The notes below the pieces were generated by a model. That model worked only from the letters and a program-made list of their open reading frames with translations, ran no database searches and was not told the DNA's origin. Both the position numbers and the translations under genes were made by a program. From Sphagnum magellanicum (Eukaryota > Streptophyta > Sphagnopsida > Sphagnales > Sphagnaceae), in the NCBI GenBank assembly GCA_021904315.1, contig CM038920.1, positions 806,001 through 870,000 on the forward strand: a stretch of 64,000 nucleotides of DNA, in the 5' to 3' direction. Of the stretch, positions 11,936-24,589 are shown in pieces. Numbering within the stretch: the stretch's first letter is position 1; every line of letters starts with the position of its first letter.

Positions 11936-13289
11936 TTAGTTAGTAGCAAAAATACCCAACATGGTTGCTAGCAATCAAAGACCTCAAAGTCACCCAAAAA
12001 GGACATCTGTGGAGATATCATGCTTGGTCCAAATACAATCAAACTTGTTTTTGATGTTTTTCATAGCTGTAAGTGAAATTTGGTTCAGATGAAACATTTG
12101 TGCCTTTGTTGTCCCCTGCACATAAGATCAGCCAAGCACTGCGAGAAATCTATTATCTGATTTTCATGACATACCTATAGAGAACACCTAGAAAATAAAA
12201 CAGCCAAGCACATCCAGAAAATCCGTGTTTGATTTTCATGATTTTTGGAGAAACACAGAAAAATCAAGCACTGAGAAAACTCTTAAGTTCTCCTTGTGAT
12301 ATCTGGAGAGCACCATGAGTAAGCCAAGTGCATGAGAAACATACATCACTTGCGCCAGGAGTTAAGATTTTGAACTTAAAATCTACTAAACAAGGAAATG
12401 GGCAGTTCTCTTAATGTTAGGGTGGGGGTTTTATTTGCCCAACTTCCACTTAATGCACCCCATTCTATCTCTGTTGGGTACCTAATAGAGAGCATCAAAG
12501 CAAGATCAACCATCATGACCTTGAAAACTAGTCAGTACAATCATCTGCAAGGTTGCATCCTCAACCACACCCCCGTTGGGGAGGTTCTCGTAAGAAATCC
12601 TCTTTATCAGCAGGTCATTTGATTATTCTCCCTCACAAATTAACAGAAAAATAAATCCCAGAAGAGTCTCAACAGCCCAAAAGAGACAAAATGTCTCTCT
12701 GATTCTGTTTTGAAGGGTATTGTGTTTTTCAAAATACAACTACATAAGAGGAAATGCCAAATTCTAAAACCCTGTCACCTAAAATTTGATACTGTGCAAA
12801 AACTGCACATCAAAGCTGCAAGAGACAGTAATAGTGTTGGTAGTCTCTACAACATAAATTATGCAATGCAACAGATACATAATGTGTGATGGAACTTCTT
12901 GCAGTGCCTTGTTGAAAAAGCAAAAACCACTTTTTGAACTTGACACAAGAAGCAGCAAACATACTATAATGCACAAAAAAAATGAGAATCATTACACCTC
13001 GACAGGCATATACAACAGGCCAGATGGAAGTCCTTTACAGAGTCTTTGTTAGAAAGTACATTGGAAAAAACAAGGTTAAACTTGACACAAAAAGCGGCAA
13101 ATACTATGACGCACAGAAAGAATGAGCAGCATTACAGGGGAATGCAGCATATGTAACAGGCAGAATGAAACTCCCTGCAGAATCTTGTTGAAAAGTATTT
13201 TGGATTAAAACACACTTAAATTTGACACAAGAAGCAGCAAACACTGTGATGTGCAAAAAGAATGAAAATCATCAAATCCAAAATACAGC
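11936..13289. other. Intergenic sequence with diverged short tandem copies
   Basis: Around 12930-13280 the phrase CTTGACACAA(G/A)AAGC(A/G)GCAAA followed by GCACA(A/G)AAA(G/A)AATGA recurs at about 12938, 13080 and 13218 (spacing about 140). This indicates a three-unit diverged tandem repeat. Otherwise no gene is seen. Confidence 0.5.
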
Positions 13290-16200
13290 ATAACATAATC
13301 CTGCATATTCATGTGGAGTGGCAAACCTTTAGTTTTTGTTGACCTACATGGGGTTTTGGGAAGCAAACTAAAGTTGGACAAAAGGAATGGAGCTCATGCA
13401 AAGGCACTATAGTCACAACTAGAATTTTAGGATAATGCACTTAATATATGTTTCTCAACATTAGCAATCGAATGTGGAAGGAAATGCCCAAAAGTTAAGA
13501 CATTACTATGGAGTTTGACCCCATAAGTAAATGTCTTTTATTTCCAAGAATGTAAACTTTGCAAAGAAAGAACAATCAATTTTGGGAAGAGAGTTTGGCT
13601 AAATGCTTAGATGTGGATAACACATGTTAAAAAGGCTATTATTTAGAATGCTAGCATGGTTCAATTGGTAAAGGCATGACATGTGTCATGATGCATTACA
13701 TAAAAGGAGCAAATCATGTGAGACAATTTAGGAAATAATACAACTTAGGTCATTAATTTGAAGGATCTTCCATGTGGAAACCTAAGGATAATCAATATAT
13801 ATGCTCCAAATAATCCAACAAATATATGCAACCTATGAAAACTTCTAGTAGGTAGGATTTCCAAGGACTATACGTAGGTTTTATGGGGTGACTTGAACAT
13901 GGTGAAAAGGCAAGAATATAAATCATCAACTAGTGGAAAGTTGATTTTCAAGAAGGAAATTGTTTGCTAGGTTTAGGGTTTAGTTTTATGTTTTTGGCTT
14001 TTGTCTGCAATAGTAAGATTCCTAGGTATTCTATTTGTTGTAACAATGTTGTATTAGACCACCAACCGGTCTCTTGTATTATAGAGTAACAAAAGTTTCC
14101 AAGAAGAGGCCATTGTGAAGAATGACCACTTGTATTAGATGAGGAGACTAAACAAAAACAAATTACAAGATTTGGGAAGATCAACCAAAGGGTGTTGTTT
14201 TTTTTCAAAGTTAAAATGTTTTATCAAATTCTACAAAGAATTCTACAAGCTCAAGGTTGCAAAATTTTATAAAGGGGAGGTCACTTTAAAAAATAATCTA
14301 AAGATTGCAGAAAGTGAATTTGAGGAAATAAAACATGACAATGAACAATATCAAAGGGTGGGGAGCCTAAAAAACAAAAAAAATCAAGAGTTTAATGAGG
14401 CAAGGATGGCAAACCAAAAGGTAAGGGCCAAGATAAGATGGAAACAAATCAAATGTTTTGTTTTGAAGGAATTCTTTACAATTGTCAAATCAAAAAATAT
14501 TAGGATCTTCATTTGAAATCTTAAAAATAAGGATTAGATAGTTGTGATAAAAAGAGAAGAGCTTAAGAAAACTTGTTGTACTTTTTACAACAAACTTTAC
14601 AAGCCCAAAGAGAACTAACCTAACATTTAGGAATTGATATCGAGAGTTTCTTAATTCTCTTCCCAAGAAGTTTTCAAATGAGATGAATTTTAAATTAATA
14701 ACACCTATTTCCCTAAAGGAGTTACATTTTGGAGCAAGCTCCATGGCTAAGGGCAAGACCCTAGGCCAAAATAAAATGATGATGTAATTTTTCACCCACA
14801 TTTAGGATTTGATTGGAGCTTAAACATGTCAAGATTGTTAACATAACAATCAAGGAAAGATGCCCTCCTAAGAGGGCAAATAGGGGTTAAATCACTCTAA
14901 TATTTAAGGTAAGATGAAGTGAATACTTAGGAAATTATTGGTGCCTAGTTACTTTGTTGAATGTTTCTTACGAGATCTCCATCTTTGCAAAAGATCTTTA
15001 TTGTAGACTTCAACCCACACTTATGAAGGTAATTGATCATGACCAAACTGCCAAAGTTCCCCTTTTAAGGTTCATTTTAGATAATATCATGTTGTCTTGA
15101 AAGAAGATTTTATTGTCCTTGTCTTTAGGGACAATAAGAGGAGACAAGAACTTAAGAAACATTTTGCAATTTATTACACATATTCTTGTTCACTATTGGG
15201 TTAGAATTGAATTAGGAAAAAATAATAGTCTATTCGATTAATTAAAAAGGCTTAAATCAACTGAAATGGATAACAATATGGTTTAATTGGTAAGGGGCAA
15301 ATGTAGGGGAATTGTCCAAACTCCTAGGAATTCATTTTGGATTAGGGGGGTGAAAACACATTACAATATCCATAAAATGCTATCACGAGGGAATTTTTGC
15401 AAGATTTTGGGATTTATAAATGGTTATGCAATTAAATAAAAATGATTATGATGAGAAATGATACAACATTGGGTGTAGTCACAATCCAATGAGCCAAAAA
15501 GGGTGTTAGATTACAAAGAAAAACAAGAAAAATTAGATAAATATTTATATTTTGTCATTTAAAGCCATGGTAATCATGGCCAATTATTATTTTTTTATTC
15601 ATATGAATGTTAAGGAATTCAAACCAAAAATCCATTTGATGAAATTTTAAGTTTAAGATTTGATTAAAAACCTTTAAAAGTGAATAACAATGTGTTAGAC
15701 ATGAGTCAATTTTACACAAGATTATCAAAAAGACTCATATAATAAAACACATTTGATGGGAAAATTTTAAGAAGATAAAGACCTATTAACCACATTAAGA
15801 AAACACTCATATTTTGAAATATGTGGAATTGTAAAACTTTAAAAATTCAAAGAACTTTCCAAAATTGATTAAAAATCTTAAAACTTCAAAAGTCCTTTGC
15901 CACACATGAATGGGGTGAAATGTACATGATGTGTTTAGAAAAGTTGTAGTTTATTATACAAAAAAAAAAAAAGCAAAAAAAATTAAAATGATTATGATTT
16001 GAAATTATTATCATTTTTAAAGATGAAACATTGAATTTATAAGGAATCGGGATACTTTCAAAAATTCATATTTATCCAAAAATGATGAAGAAAAAAACAT
16101 GTCATGTATTTGGACAACTACAAGCATTCATTATAACAAGTTGCAAAACAAATTGTTCCAAAATTCTTTCATATGAAAAAACGTTTTTTTGGGGAAAAAG

Positions 16201-17110
16201 GATATACATTCCTTTTTTACATTAATATTGTTGGCTCATTATATCATGTTTGCAACCCACTACAATATTGAATATAATATAATCACATTGCATGAGTTTC
16301 ATGAACAATTTTTGAATTTTCAAAGCATAATGGGGTACATTCACAAATAAACAAGTCATAAAAAACGTAATTAGTGATTTTTTTCATGTTTGGCGGTCAA
16401 AATTATATTAATATTGTAAATTTCTATAATGTGTTTAAATAATAATGTTTTTAATATAGTACAAAAACATGTGGGATAATTTGGAATGAATATAATGAGG
16501 AAAAAATATACAAAGACACTCATTAAGCATTGTAACCAATGGTTTTACTACTTCACAAACTCTTCAATGGAAATCATAAAAAGACTTGATAATGATATAA
16601 TTTTGTGAAGATTCTTAAAACTTATCTGTACATAATAATATAATGCAATACATTTCTAGGTCAAAAGGATTTTTTTTTTTTTTTGGCAACTTACGAATAA
16701 AATATTTTCATATATTCTAAGAATGTTTTAGAATAAGCAATCACCTAAATCTTTATTCAAGGTGGACCTTTGACATATTATTTTGTGAATGCACACAGTG
16801 GATTTTGAAAAGAGCACCTTAACACCTATGACAATTTCTAATCAATGAGTATGGATTCAATGCATTTTCAAATAATGTTTTTTTAGTGAATAAAGAATTT
16901 GATGATAATATGGTGTCGTGATATTGATACCAAGAAGATCTTTTGGATGGATTTTGATGAACAAGTTTTTCTATGTATGAATTTTCGGATTTTATTATTA
17001 ATTCTTTTATCTAATGTAATTAATAATTTAAAATCTCATTTTTCAAATTAAACCTCCATAAGGTAAACTTGGATTAGAATTTTTTTGTTAATGAATATTT
17101 AATGACAACT
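13290..17110 (+). mobile_element. Degenerate LINE, copy 1 (endonuclease and partial RT)
   Basis: On the + strand, 13778-13945 translates with one or two stops to a block containing NLRIINIYAPNNP and VLWGDLNMV. This matches the IYAPN and GDFN motifs of the LINE apurinic-type endonuclease. The open segment 14139-14516 (125 codons) fits the linker before the reverse transcriptase (for example VRAKIRWKQIKCF). At 14940-15095 frames give ITLIFKV, LVTLLNVSYEI and RFILDNIM, as in the RT lead-in of plant L1-type elements. The RT catalytic core present in copy 2 is deleted between about 15100 and 15130. After about 15190 the sequence matches the 3' part of copies at 6365 and 60290. There are many stops and frameshifts, so it is inactive. 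Confidence 0.7.
15961..15972 (+). repeat. Poly(A) run inside the LINE 3' part
   Basis: An A-rich run (ACAAAAAAAAAAAAAGC) occurs here. It lies within the LINE body rather than at its end and has no clear role. Confidence 0.4.
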
Positions 17111-17249
17111 TGCAAAAACTTGTGTGATTTAATGTATTTTACTTTCACATTGCTTCGATAATGTTAATTTGGACAATTATGAACTTCCATATGCGCTTAA
17201 AATTGTTAACTGATGGGATTAGACCACTGGCATAGATTCAGGCACTAAG

Positions 17250-18121
17250 AAAAGCATGCATTCTTTTCTATTTGAATAACTTCCACAGTCAAAAAAATCA
17301 AACCCTGCAGCAGAACCACACGGCTCTTGTTCTGCGCAGGGCTTCACTGTCAGGCCCAGAAAGGGCGCTGGACAGTGCTAGATGTGGGCTATTTAGTGGT
17401 CGCGCGTTACTCTCTGGGCCATTTGTGCTCAAAGAAATGACCTAGTGTCTAGTAGTCAGAGATGGTATGACTCCAAACTTAGTAGACTCCAGATTAATAT
17501 GGCAGGCTCTGCTGGATTATGGGGGATTGGAGTCGCAAAAGTCTGTTAAGAGGCACCCTGAACAGGAGATTAAGATCCTTGAAAATTTTGACAGAGTTTG
17601 TGATAAAGAGAAAGTGTTGTTCGTGCGGATGATGGCACAAAATAAAAGAAGATGGTGTTATCAACTTACCTAGTGGTAATACTGATATTTGGTACCTTGT
17701 GTGCTTCTGATTGATCAGTCTGGAGTCCTCCCTCACATTTCTACCCATTTCTTCGTGTACTTGTCCTCTTTGCACTGGATTCTCTCCTTTTGTTTTACTT
17801 AAAAAGAAAAAGAAGTCAAGTTACCAACTTGGGTTCTGGTTCACCCTGGCCACCCGGGATGAGAAAATGAGGAAAAAAGGTATTTTATAGGAACTTCATG
17901 GCAGGGGATGGAAAACAAACAAGAGTAGAAAGAAAAATGAAAAGGAAAAAGAAAGTAAAGGAGGTTTTTGCAGCACTTCCATAGTCATATCTTGCGATAT
18001 TTATGTGTCGTTGTGTGTGATGAATTGATGGTGACTCATTCACGAGCTGTGGGTAGAAAATCCCTGGAATCCCCTTGGGAATATGCTGCAATTGTACGCG
18101 CTTTTGATCTTTGACCAAGTG
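17250..18121 (+). repeat. Module C, copy 1 (upstream of ankyrin/PGG copy 1)
   Basis: The block GATGGTATGACTCCAAACTT... through GAAAATTTTGACAGAGT, then AAAAATGAAAAGGAAAAAGA near 17932 and CCTGGAATCCCCTTGGGAAT near 18063, is repeated at 23160-25250 and twice at 61200-63060. It precedes the ankyrin/PGG sequence in both local copies, so it is probably the 5' flank or leader of this gene family. An open frame at 17467-17673 reads ...PNLVDSRLIWQALLDYG...; I do not recognise it as a known domain. Confidence 0.65.
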
Positions 18122-19562
18122 TTGGAATCATATCTCAGCATGACTTTCCAAAAGTTCTCTGCTGAAGGAGACACGATGCGAGGGCTAGCCCTAGTTCAGG
18201 TATATGACAAGGCGTTGGGAGAAGCAAAAGACGGCACACCATCGAGGAGTTTCCGGTGAAAAAGCTTTGGACAGATGACTGTTGGCAGAAATGAGAACAC
18301 TGCGCACAGGTTCACTGCTCGGCTGTTAGATGGAACATGGTCAACATCGTGCTAGCCTTGATACGGTGGAAACGTGGAGTTAGATATGGCATAGTTTTGG
18401 AAAAGGAAGAACTTCTAGCAATTGCTGTTCAGTCCGGGCATGTCGAGTTGGTTCAGCACCTAATTGAGATGCCGACGTCGATGTGAACATAAGTGTCAAT
18501 AAGATATGGGCTGTATTCAGATGTTTGCCCCTTTGGAAACCAAATGAAAAATTAACTGACCAAAAAAATAAATCATCAAATCATCATTTTCTTTTTCTAA
18601 AACCCATTGGTTGTGCTGCTAGAATGGGGAATGTAGATATGGTAATGAGTCTTTTAGCATGTGATAGAATAGATGTCAATAAAGGAGAGCCTCTTCATTG
18701 GGCTGCTGGAATGGGGCATCTTGATGTGGCCAAACAGCTTCTCAAAAGCGAAAAACAAGTGGATGTCAATGAGGTGAAACATGTACCACTGCAACTTGAA
18801 CACGATATATCCCGCTATGGTCAAACTTTCAGTCCACTGCACTTAGCCTCCTTATTTGGCCATGCAACTGTTGTGAAGGCCTTACGTGAAGACAGAAAAA
18901 GACGTTTAAGAGCCAATATTGGAAATCTGTGGCGAATAACAGCCCTTCAAATTGCAACGGAGATGAAGCATGATGAAATAGTGAAGACCTTATTAGAAAG
19001 ATCCGAGGTTGTGAAACAGGTGGAGCGTTTGTACAGGGACAGGCAGGTGCATGTGCATGCAGCGAATGCCATTCTTGTGGGGGCTGCCTTGATTGCAAGT
19101 GTGACTTTTGCCGGATGGTTACAACCACCTTTGGGATATTCTGCGATCTTTGGGAGTGCAAGCATTGAGGTGGGAGCCCCATTACCATCTGGCATCTATC
19201 CGTCGTTTGTTTCTGTCGCAGGTCATCCAATCATGCAAATATTTTGGTTTTTCAACTCCATGTCTTTCTTCTTCGTTATTGCAACCCTCATGGTGGGAGC
19301 GAGTGCTGGACGTCCCCCAAAACATGACATATTCATTGGAGAAGTGGTTCGGTCTTTGCGAGATTCACCTTCTCTAGCATACATCCTTTTGACGATCTCA
19401 GTTGGATGTGTAATGGGTGCGTTTGCAAGTGCTGGATTTCTAGTGTTACCACCCATTCCAAAGTATATGGTCAATATGGGAGTCAGAGTTGGCATAGGTG
19501 TGATAGTGGTATTCCTAGGATGGACATCATCTAAAGTGCTCTATGTTCTAAAGATTATGTGA
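18122..19562 (+). pseudogene. Ankyrin/PGG membrane protein, pseudogene copy 1
   Basis: The sequence is homologous along its length to the intact gene at 26531-28351. The first part (from TCAGCATGACTTTCC, 18133) lacks about 75 bases present in copy 2. A one-base deletion in ACACCATCGAG (near 18240) shifts the frame, a TGA interrupts it near 18290, and another shift occurs near 18475. From there to the TGA at 19560-19562 the frame is open: ankyrin repeats, then YRDRQVHVHAANAILVGAAL, the start of the PGG domain with its four membrane segments. A one-base insertion after AAGATTATG ends it about 33 residues earlier than copy 2. The 3' half could still be translated from an internal ATG as a shortened membrane protein, but the 5' damage argues for a pseudogene. 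Confidence 0.8.
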
Positions 19563-20157
19563 AAAAGAATTTCGTGATTATTTCGATGATTTGTAATTGA
19601 ATTTTAAATGAGCAATTGGAAACTCAAATGCATGATTGTTTGTGGAATTGGATCCATATGAGATGAGTATGAGATTTTTCCATGGGTCCATGGGAACCTG
19701 TGGGGATGGTCTTTCGAGCAATACATGTGATTAGTTTGGAGGAGCTTCTGACAACCTTAGCAAAAGTGCACAATATTCTACAAGTTGTACACCTGTTTAA
19801 AAATGACCAGTTACAATTTTGGCTTACTTAGAGTTTCTTTAAAACATCTCTCTATTCTATCCATATATGATATCAATTCCATAAACTTTGGAAGTTTGGA
19901 CTTCCCCTTGTCCATGTCTTAAGATTCATTGCATGTAATAAAAAATTAGGTTAATATGATTATTTTCTTAACGTAGTTGTATAACATAAGTCTTTGAAAA
20001 TACACACTCCCATGTATATGCATATGCCATCATGTGGAAAGTTTGGTTGTTGCATTTGATTTGTACCACTCCAATTCCTTCATCATCCATGACCCATCAC
20101 TCAATTTATCAAAGGGACGTACATTTTTGACCATCACAACAGCATTGTTTCGAATTG
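19563..20157 (+). repeat. 3' flank shared by both ankyrin/PGG copies
   Basis: GACAACCTTAGCAAAAGTG, CTACAAGTTGTACAC, AAAATGACCAGTT and CATGTGGAAAGT correspond one for one with 28352-28930. A part of it (GTGGAAAGTCTGGTCATTGC) also recurs at 53720-53830 in front of family B copy 6. This shows the duplicated unit extends from module C through the gene into family B. Confidence 0.8.
19937..19942 (+). terminator. Candidate AATAAA poly(A) signal, copy 1
   Basis: AATAAA in GCATGTAATAAAAAAT lies 375 bases after the pseudogene stop and is conserved at the equivalent place after the intact copy. Confidence 0.3.
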
Positions 20158-20485
20158 ATGCCTGTTATTACTCACTTGTTGATGAACTGAGTGAACATTT
20201 GGTTTCAGCTTGATATTCAGTTCTGTAAGAATTAGGTCTCATATATAGGTAGATAGGTAGGAAAACAGGTAACTACTAGGTAAGTAGATGGTTTATACAT
20301 AGGGAAGGGCTGTTTTTGCTACCTACCTACTAACAACAGACTTGTGGGTTGTTAGTAGATAGGTAGTTAAACAAAAGCACAGAGCTAACCACCATGGTTA
20401 GCTAGGGGACTGGAACCCAACAGAAAATTATTTCCTAACCACTTATCCTTCATGGTGTGCTGGTGGGTGCTGGTTCACTTTCGCC
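20158..20485 (+). mobile_element. Fold-back MITE, left end missing
   Basis: The unit begins inside the element at GATGCCTGTTATTACTCAC and continues to GGTGCTGGTTCACTTTCG, followed by CCAATCAGATC, a diverged form of the target duplication seen at 29330. It includes the hairpin formed by CTACCTACCTACTAACAAC and GTTGTTAGTAGATAGGTAG near 20318-20366. Confidence 0.65.
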
Positions 20486-21275
20486 AATCAGATCAAAAAT
20501 CAACTTACTTACTAGTGACTTCAAGCCTTGTACCTTAGGAGATTTTGGCCAGGCATCAAAGTGACCGGTGGCCTGCCTTGGTCACTTTGGTCACTCACCA
20601 CAATTTGTTACCAATTGGGGTTGGATCATCACAAATTAGAACATGATCCACCTGCTCAATGGCTGACATTCCTAGGACATGGTAGCCAACATTTTGTCAA
20701 ACCTCTGCTTATCTAAGGGACAAAAAGGCTTCATTTTCTCTGGAACATGAATTCTGGCCTAATTCCTACAAGAACATTATCATTGATAAGAAGGGCCAAT
20801 TCAAGGATTCTAGGATTCCAAGTTTGAGTTTTGGGTTGCAGACAGATCACAATTTGGCTGAAACTGTGATCCGTACCTTCCCAGCACAAAAAAATTGGTT
20901 CAGCATTGCTCCGTGGTTTTTCCTCAATTCACTTCTAAATGACTATGTACATTTTGGTTTGGTGAATTGTGCTATAATCTATAGATTTAGAGTTGGGGTT
21001 CTAAGACACCACAAGGATCAACTTGGGTGAGCTTCATGTTTAAGTCCACAGGGCCCCAAAGACTGGATAAACAACCAATCTGTGATAACAAGCATTTTCT
21101 TCACTCCTGAATGGCTTCCCAAATCAAGCAGATTAAAAGTCCAATTATGAATGCAAAGCGTTTTTTAACACCCATTGGCTGAGATGGTACAAATTTGACC
21201 ATATGGAGGAGTCTCAAAGAAAAACATATTTGACAAAGACTACCTCAAAACTTTAGCCAGTCAATTCTTGTCAAT
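20486..21275 (+). repeat. Family B, copy 3
   Basis: It shows the same landmarks as 1-760: CTTCAAGCCTTGTAC at 20520, TTCATTTTCTCTGGAACATG near 20730, GCAGACAGATCACAATTTGG near 20839, and AACACCCATTGGCTGAGATG near 21167. An internal deletion near 20810 removes part of the conserved open segment. Confidence 0.75.
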
Positions 21276-23150
21276 CTCCAATTGGACTATGTTGATGATG
21301 ATTGACATATTTTAGTTGTGAAATGTCACAGGATTTTATAGAGTGCAAATATTTTATGTCACTAATAATATTTGGATATAACTGAATGAATTATATTTTT
21401 TTGCAAAATATATAGAATATTGATAAGCATATAATAAATCAATGACTTCCTTGTCATTATGGGCACATTGATCAATATGTACTATCCCAAAAATAAAATA
21501 AAAATGATAATAGTTATGTGATAGTAGGCTTTACATAGGGTTACAATTTAGTTGTATATAAGTTTTATTGTTTTATTTGTGGTAAAAACATCGATCCATT
21601 AACAATAATTTACATTAAATATTAGATAACGTTAAACTTGAGGTAGACTTATCTTAACATTTATTTATTTTGAATAAATTACCCATGTTCTATAGAATTT
21701 GAAACTATAATGGGATAAAACATAGGAAATTAAAAATACAAATTTTTATTGCTTCCCATTTATTTTTGTTTCAATAAAAACTTACTAAGGGAAAATTTTA
21801 CTTTGAAATATTATGGATAAACATGAAAAACAAATAAAATTAATTGTGACAAGTCTATTTAAAGGAAATGGCCCAGGAAAAAAACCCTAAACTTTAATCA
21901 TCACCTTATTAAAACCTGAAGGCTCCTTTAACTTTCCCCAAGCAACTTGACTTGGGCATTGACCGAAGTTGATCCTAGTATCTTGATTTAGGTTGATCTT
22001 ATTTCAATGTGACCTAGGGCAATGTCAACATCCAAACAAACATGTTGCATCATGACAAATGGTCAAATGTTGTAACAACTTTGATACCACCCAAAGATCG
22101 GTTTGCTTGAATACATATGCAAAAAATATGTTGATCTCCACAAAGAAATCCAAATTAAACAAAAGAAGAAAAGAATATAAAAAGATAAGAAATTAAGGTT
22201 AGATCTCCCCCTTGGAAACATGTGAAAACCAATGTTACATTTTGCAAAACACATAATAAAAAAAATAATCACCATATCTCCAAGATTGGGAGTTATGTCA
22301 TTTGGTTTTTCATAATTTACAATCACTTGGTGGCCACTAGGCATTCAATTATATTTTAAAATTTTTTATGGTGTATATATATTTGAAAAATAATAAAATT
22401 TGTGTGATAGTATGATGTTGTAATTTCAACAATTTGGCCTCACTCCTTGTTTCAATTTCAAATGGTTGAATCTCTTGATGTGAGATGTGAACACTAACAT
22501 TTGGCTTTAATCATTCATGAAAATTCAATGTAATCTTGTTTTAGATTTGATATGAATGTTTTTAACATAATGTGTACATGGATCTTTTTGAAATTGTTGA
22601 TTACAAAGTTGCTTTTATTTGGAAATAATGTAGTTGAATTTTTTTATAATATGACATTCATGTCAAAAATGATCATTAATTTGTTAAATCTGGTGGCCAT
22701 TAGGTGGAGTTCATTCCATCCATCAAGTTATATAAAGTCTTAAACTCAAATTTTAGTTAAATTCATTAAATATATGTTTTAATGCATAAAATGCACAATG
22801 CAAACATACTTATAAAAAACCCCAAAAAAAAGAGAAAAAAGAAATTGACTAATTGTGAGGGAATGAAAAGAAATTAGGACAATTGGCAAGTGAGCATAAC
22901 ACTTGGGCAACCATCATGGATTTTTTTGGTAAGCATGTAAACCTTAAGCACATCACATTATAATGTATCAATCAAGAATTCACACAAAATCACAAAGAAT
23001 CACAAAATTGCCTCCAAGCTTAATGTTCCATGAAATAAAATAAAATAACAATCATTGAGTATGGCAGAAAAGTACTCCTTTGGGGGAGTGGACAGTGAAA
23101 AATGATGAACATTCAACAAGGAAGATTTACAACTAAAGCATCAAGGATGA
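21276..23150. other. AT-rich intergenic DNA, no gene seen
   Basis: The stretch is rich in A+T with only short frames on either strand. No repeat shared with the rest of the window and no domain was recognised. Confidence 0.5.
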
Positions 23151-23159
23151 GATGACTGA

Positions 23160-23704
23160 GTGTTCACCCGCGAGGGATGGTAGGACTCCAAACTTAGTAG
23201 AGTCCAGAGTAATATGGCAGGGTCTCGTTGATTATGGGAGACTGGAGCGGCAAGAGACTGTTAAGAGGCAGCCTGACCAGGAGATTAAGACCCTTGAAAA
23301 CTTTGCCAGAGTCTAGGCTCCAGATCACGTCGTCTGTGCACATGATAGCAAAAGAAAATAAGATGCTGCTATCAACTACCTAGTAGCGGTACCTATATTT
23401 GGTAGCGTGTGTGGTTCCGATTGATCACTATGGGGTCCCCTCCTCGTTTTGCTTTTTCTTTGTGTACGTTTCCCAAGGGAATCTTTTCATTTGTTTTATT
23501 ACAAAAGAAAGGAGAAAGAGTTAATCTACCAACTTGGGTGGTTCCACCCTGTGACCACCTGGTATGAGAAACGACAAAAGAAGCTATTTTACAGGAGCTT
23601 TCCAGCAGGAGCTAGAAAACCGCAAAGAGTAGAAACAAAAATGAAAAGGAAAAAGAACGTAAAAGACGCTTTTACAAATCTGATATTGTGTGCAACCTCG
23701 TAAT
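23160..23704 (+). repeat. Module C, copy 2, first part
   Basis: GATGGTAGGACTCCAAACTT, AATATGGCAGGGTCTCGTTG and GATGCTGCTATCAACTACCT match 17462-17680 and the two copies at 61570 and 62278. The match is interrupted at about 23705 by two copies of repeat G and resumes at about 24590. Confidence 0.7.
23449..23703 (+). other. Conserved short open frame in module C
   Basis: The frame encodes a basic peptide ending in TTWYEKRQKKLFYRSF..., then KMKRKKNVKDAFTN and LCATS before a stop. The same frame is open at 62561-62803 (TTWYEKRGKKVYYRSF..., KMKRKKKVKEAFTD, LCATS). In copy 1 (17840-17980) it has one TGA in place of the Arg codon. It has no recognised function. It lies about 2.8 kb upstream of the intact ankyrin/PGG start, so it could be an upstream exon, an upstream ORF, or non-coding sequence that stays open because it is A/G rich. 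Confidence 0.3.
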
Positions 23705-23744
23705 TGAATAAATAATAAGTAAACCCCCAGTTTATAATGGGGGT

Positions 23745-24125
23745 ATTAGTGATGGTTGAAAATGGTGACAAACAGTTTTGGGAATAGAAATTTCATGCAG
23801 CCAATGGGAAGGCTCAGCCTGCACTCAAAATGCCTTGTTATTTTCTTTTAAGTTTGGGGTGGGGGGCAAGACGAAGATTTTTTTAATTTTTCCTTTCTTC
23901 CCAACAGGTTCTCAATGTGTTCCCCATGGGTGCTCTCAATCTCACCTTGCTTTTATCCAATATGTTTTGCCTAAAGTCCTCCCCTTTTCACCTATATACT
24001 TGGGCCAAAGGGGAAAGCATTTCACCTTTCCATAGAATCTTCTATTTTGGGGAGCCTTCAGAGTTTCGCATTGATTTGTGATGGGCCAACCAAATTCCAC
24101 AAAAAAAAGTTGGACTTGTGAGGGG
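23745..24125 (+). repeat. Repeat G, copy 1
   Basis: A unit of about 400 bases: AAAATGGTGACAAACAGTTTTGGGAATAGAAATTTCATGCAG, a G-rich tract, GTTCTCAATGTGTTCCCC, a promoter-like CACCTATATACTTGGGCCAAAGGGG, then ATGGGCCAACCAAATTCC and AAAGTTGGACTTG. Related copies are at 24150-24565 and 40165-40585. The CCTATATA box about two thirds along suggests a solo LTR or small non-autonomous element, but I could not define its ends. Confidence 0.6.
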
Positions 24126-24149
24126 TATACCTCAGGCCAAAAATGGGGG

Positions 24150-24565
24150 TGAACTCTTTTGGGAAGAGAAATTTCATGCAGCCAATGAAAAGGCCCAAGC
24201 ACGCACTCAGGGTGCCTTGCACTTTTTCCTTTTAAGTGGGGAGGGGGCGGGTTTTGGAGGAGGATTTTTTAAAGTTTTCCCTGGTTCTCACCATGTTCCC
24301 TTCTGGTTCTCAATAAGTTCTCATCAAGTCTTCAACATGTTCCCCAAGTTCTCAATGTATTCACCAACATGTTCTCCATAGCACCTCAACTTTAACCCAT
24401 GTGCTTTGGCAAATGTTGTACTCCTTTCACATATATAGGTGAGCCAAAGGGGAGGAACTCAAAATAAAACCTTCTATTTTGGCGAGCTTCCATGGCCTCA
24501 CTTCTTTTTGAGTGATTGACCAATCAAATTGGCTCGTTGCAAAAAACAAATTCAACTTGGGAGGC
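24150..24565 (+). repeat. Repeat G, copy 2 (tandem)
   Basis: Its order matches copy 1: TTTTGGGAAGAGAAATTTCATGCAG, GGGGAGGGGGCGGG, repeated GTTCTC...CCCC words, CACATATATAGGTGAGCCAAAGGGG, and TTGACCAATCAAATTGGCTC. It splits module C copy 2 together with copy 1. Confidence 0.6.
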
Positions 24566-24589
24566 ACCTCATCTAATTAATAGGAGAGG

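Noticed and set aside
14490..14801. 103-codon minus-strand frame in LINE copy 1
   Set aside because: The + strand of the same stretch shows the LINE linker and RT lead-in, so the minus frame is a shadow.
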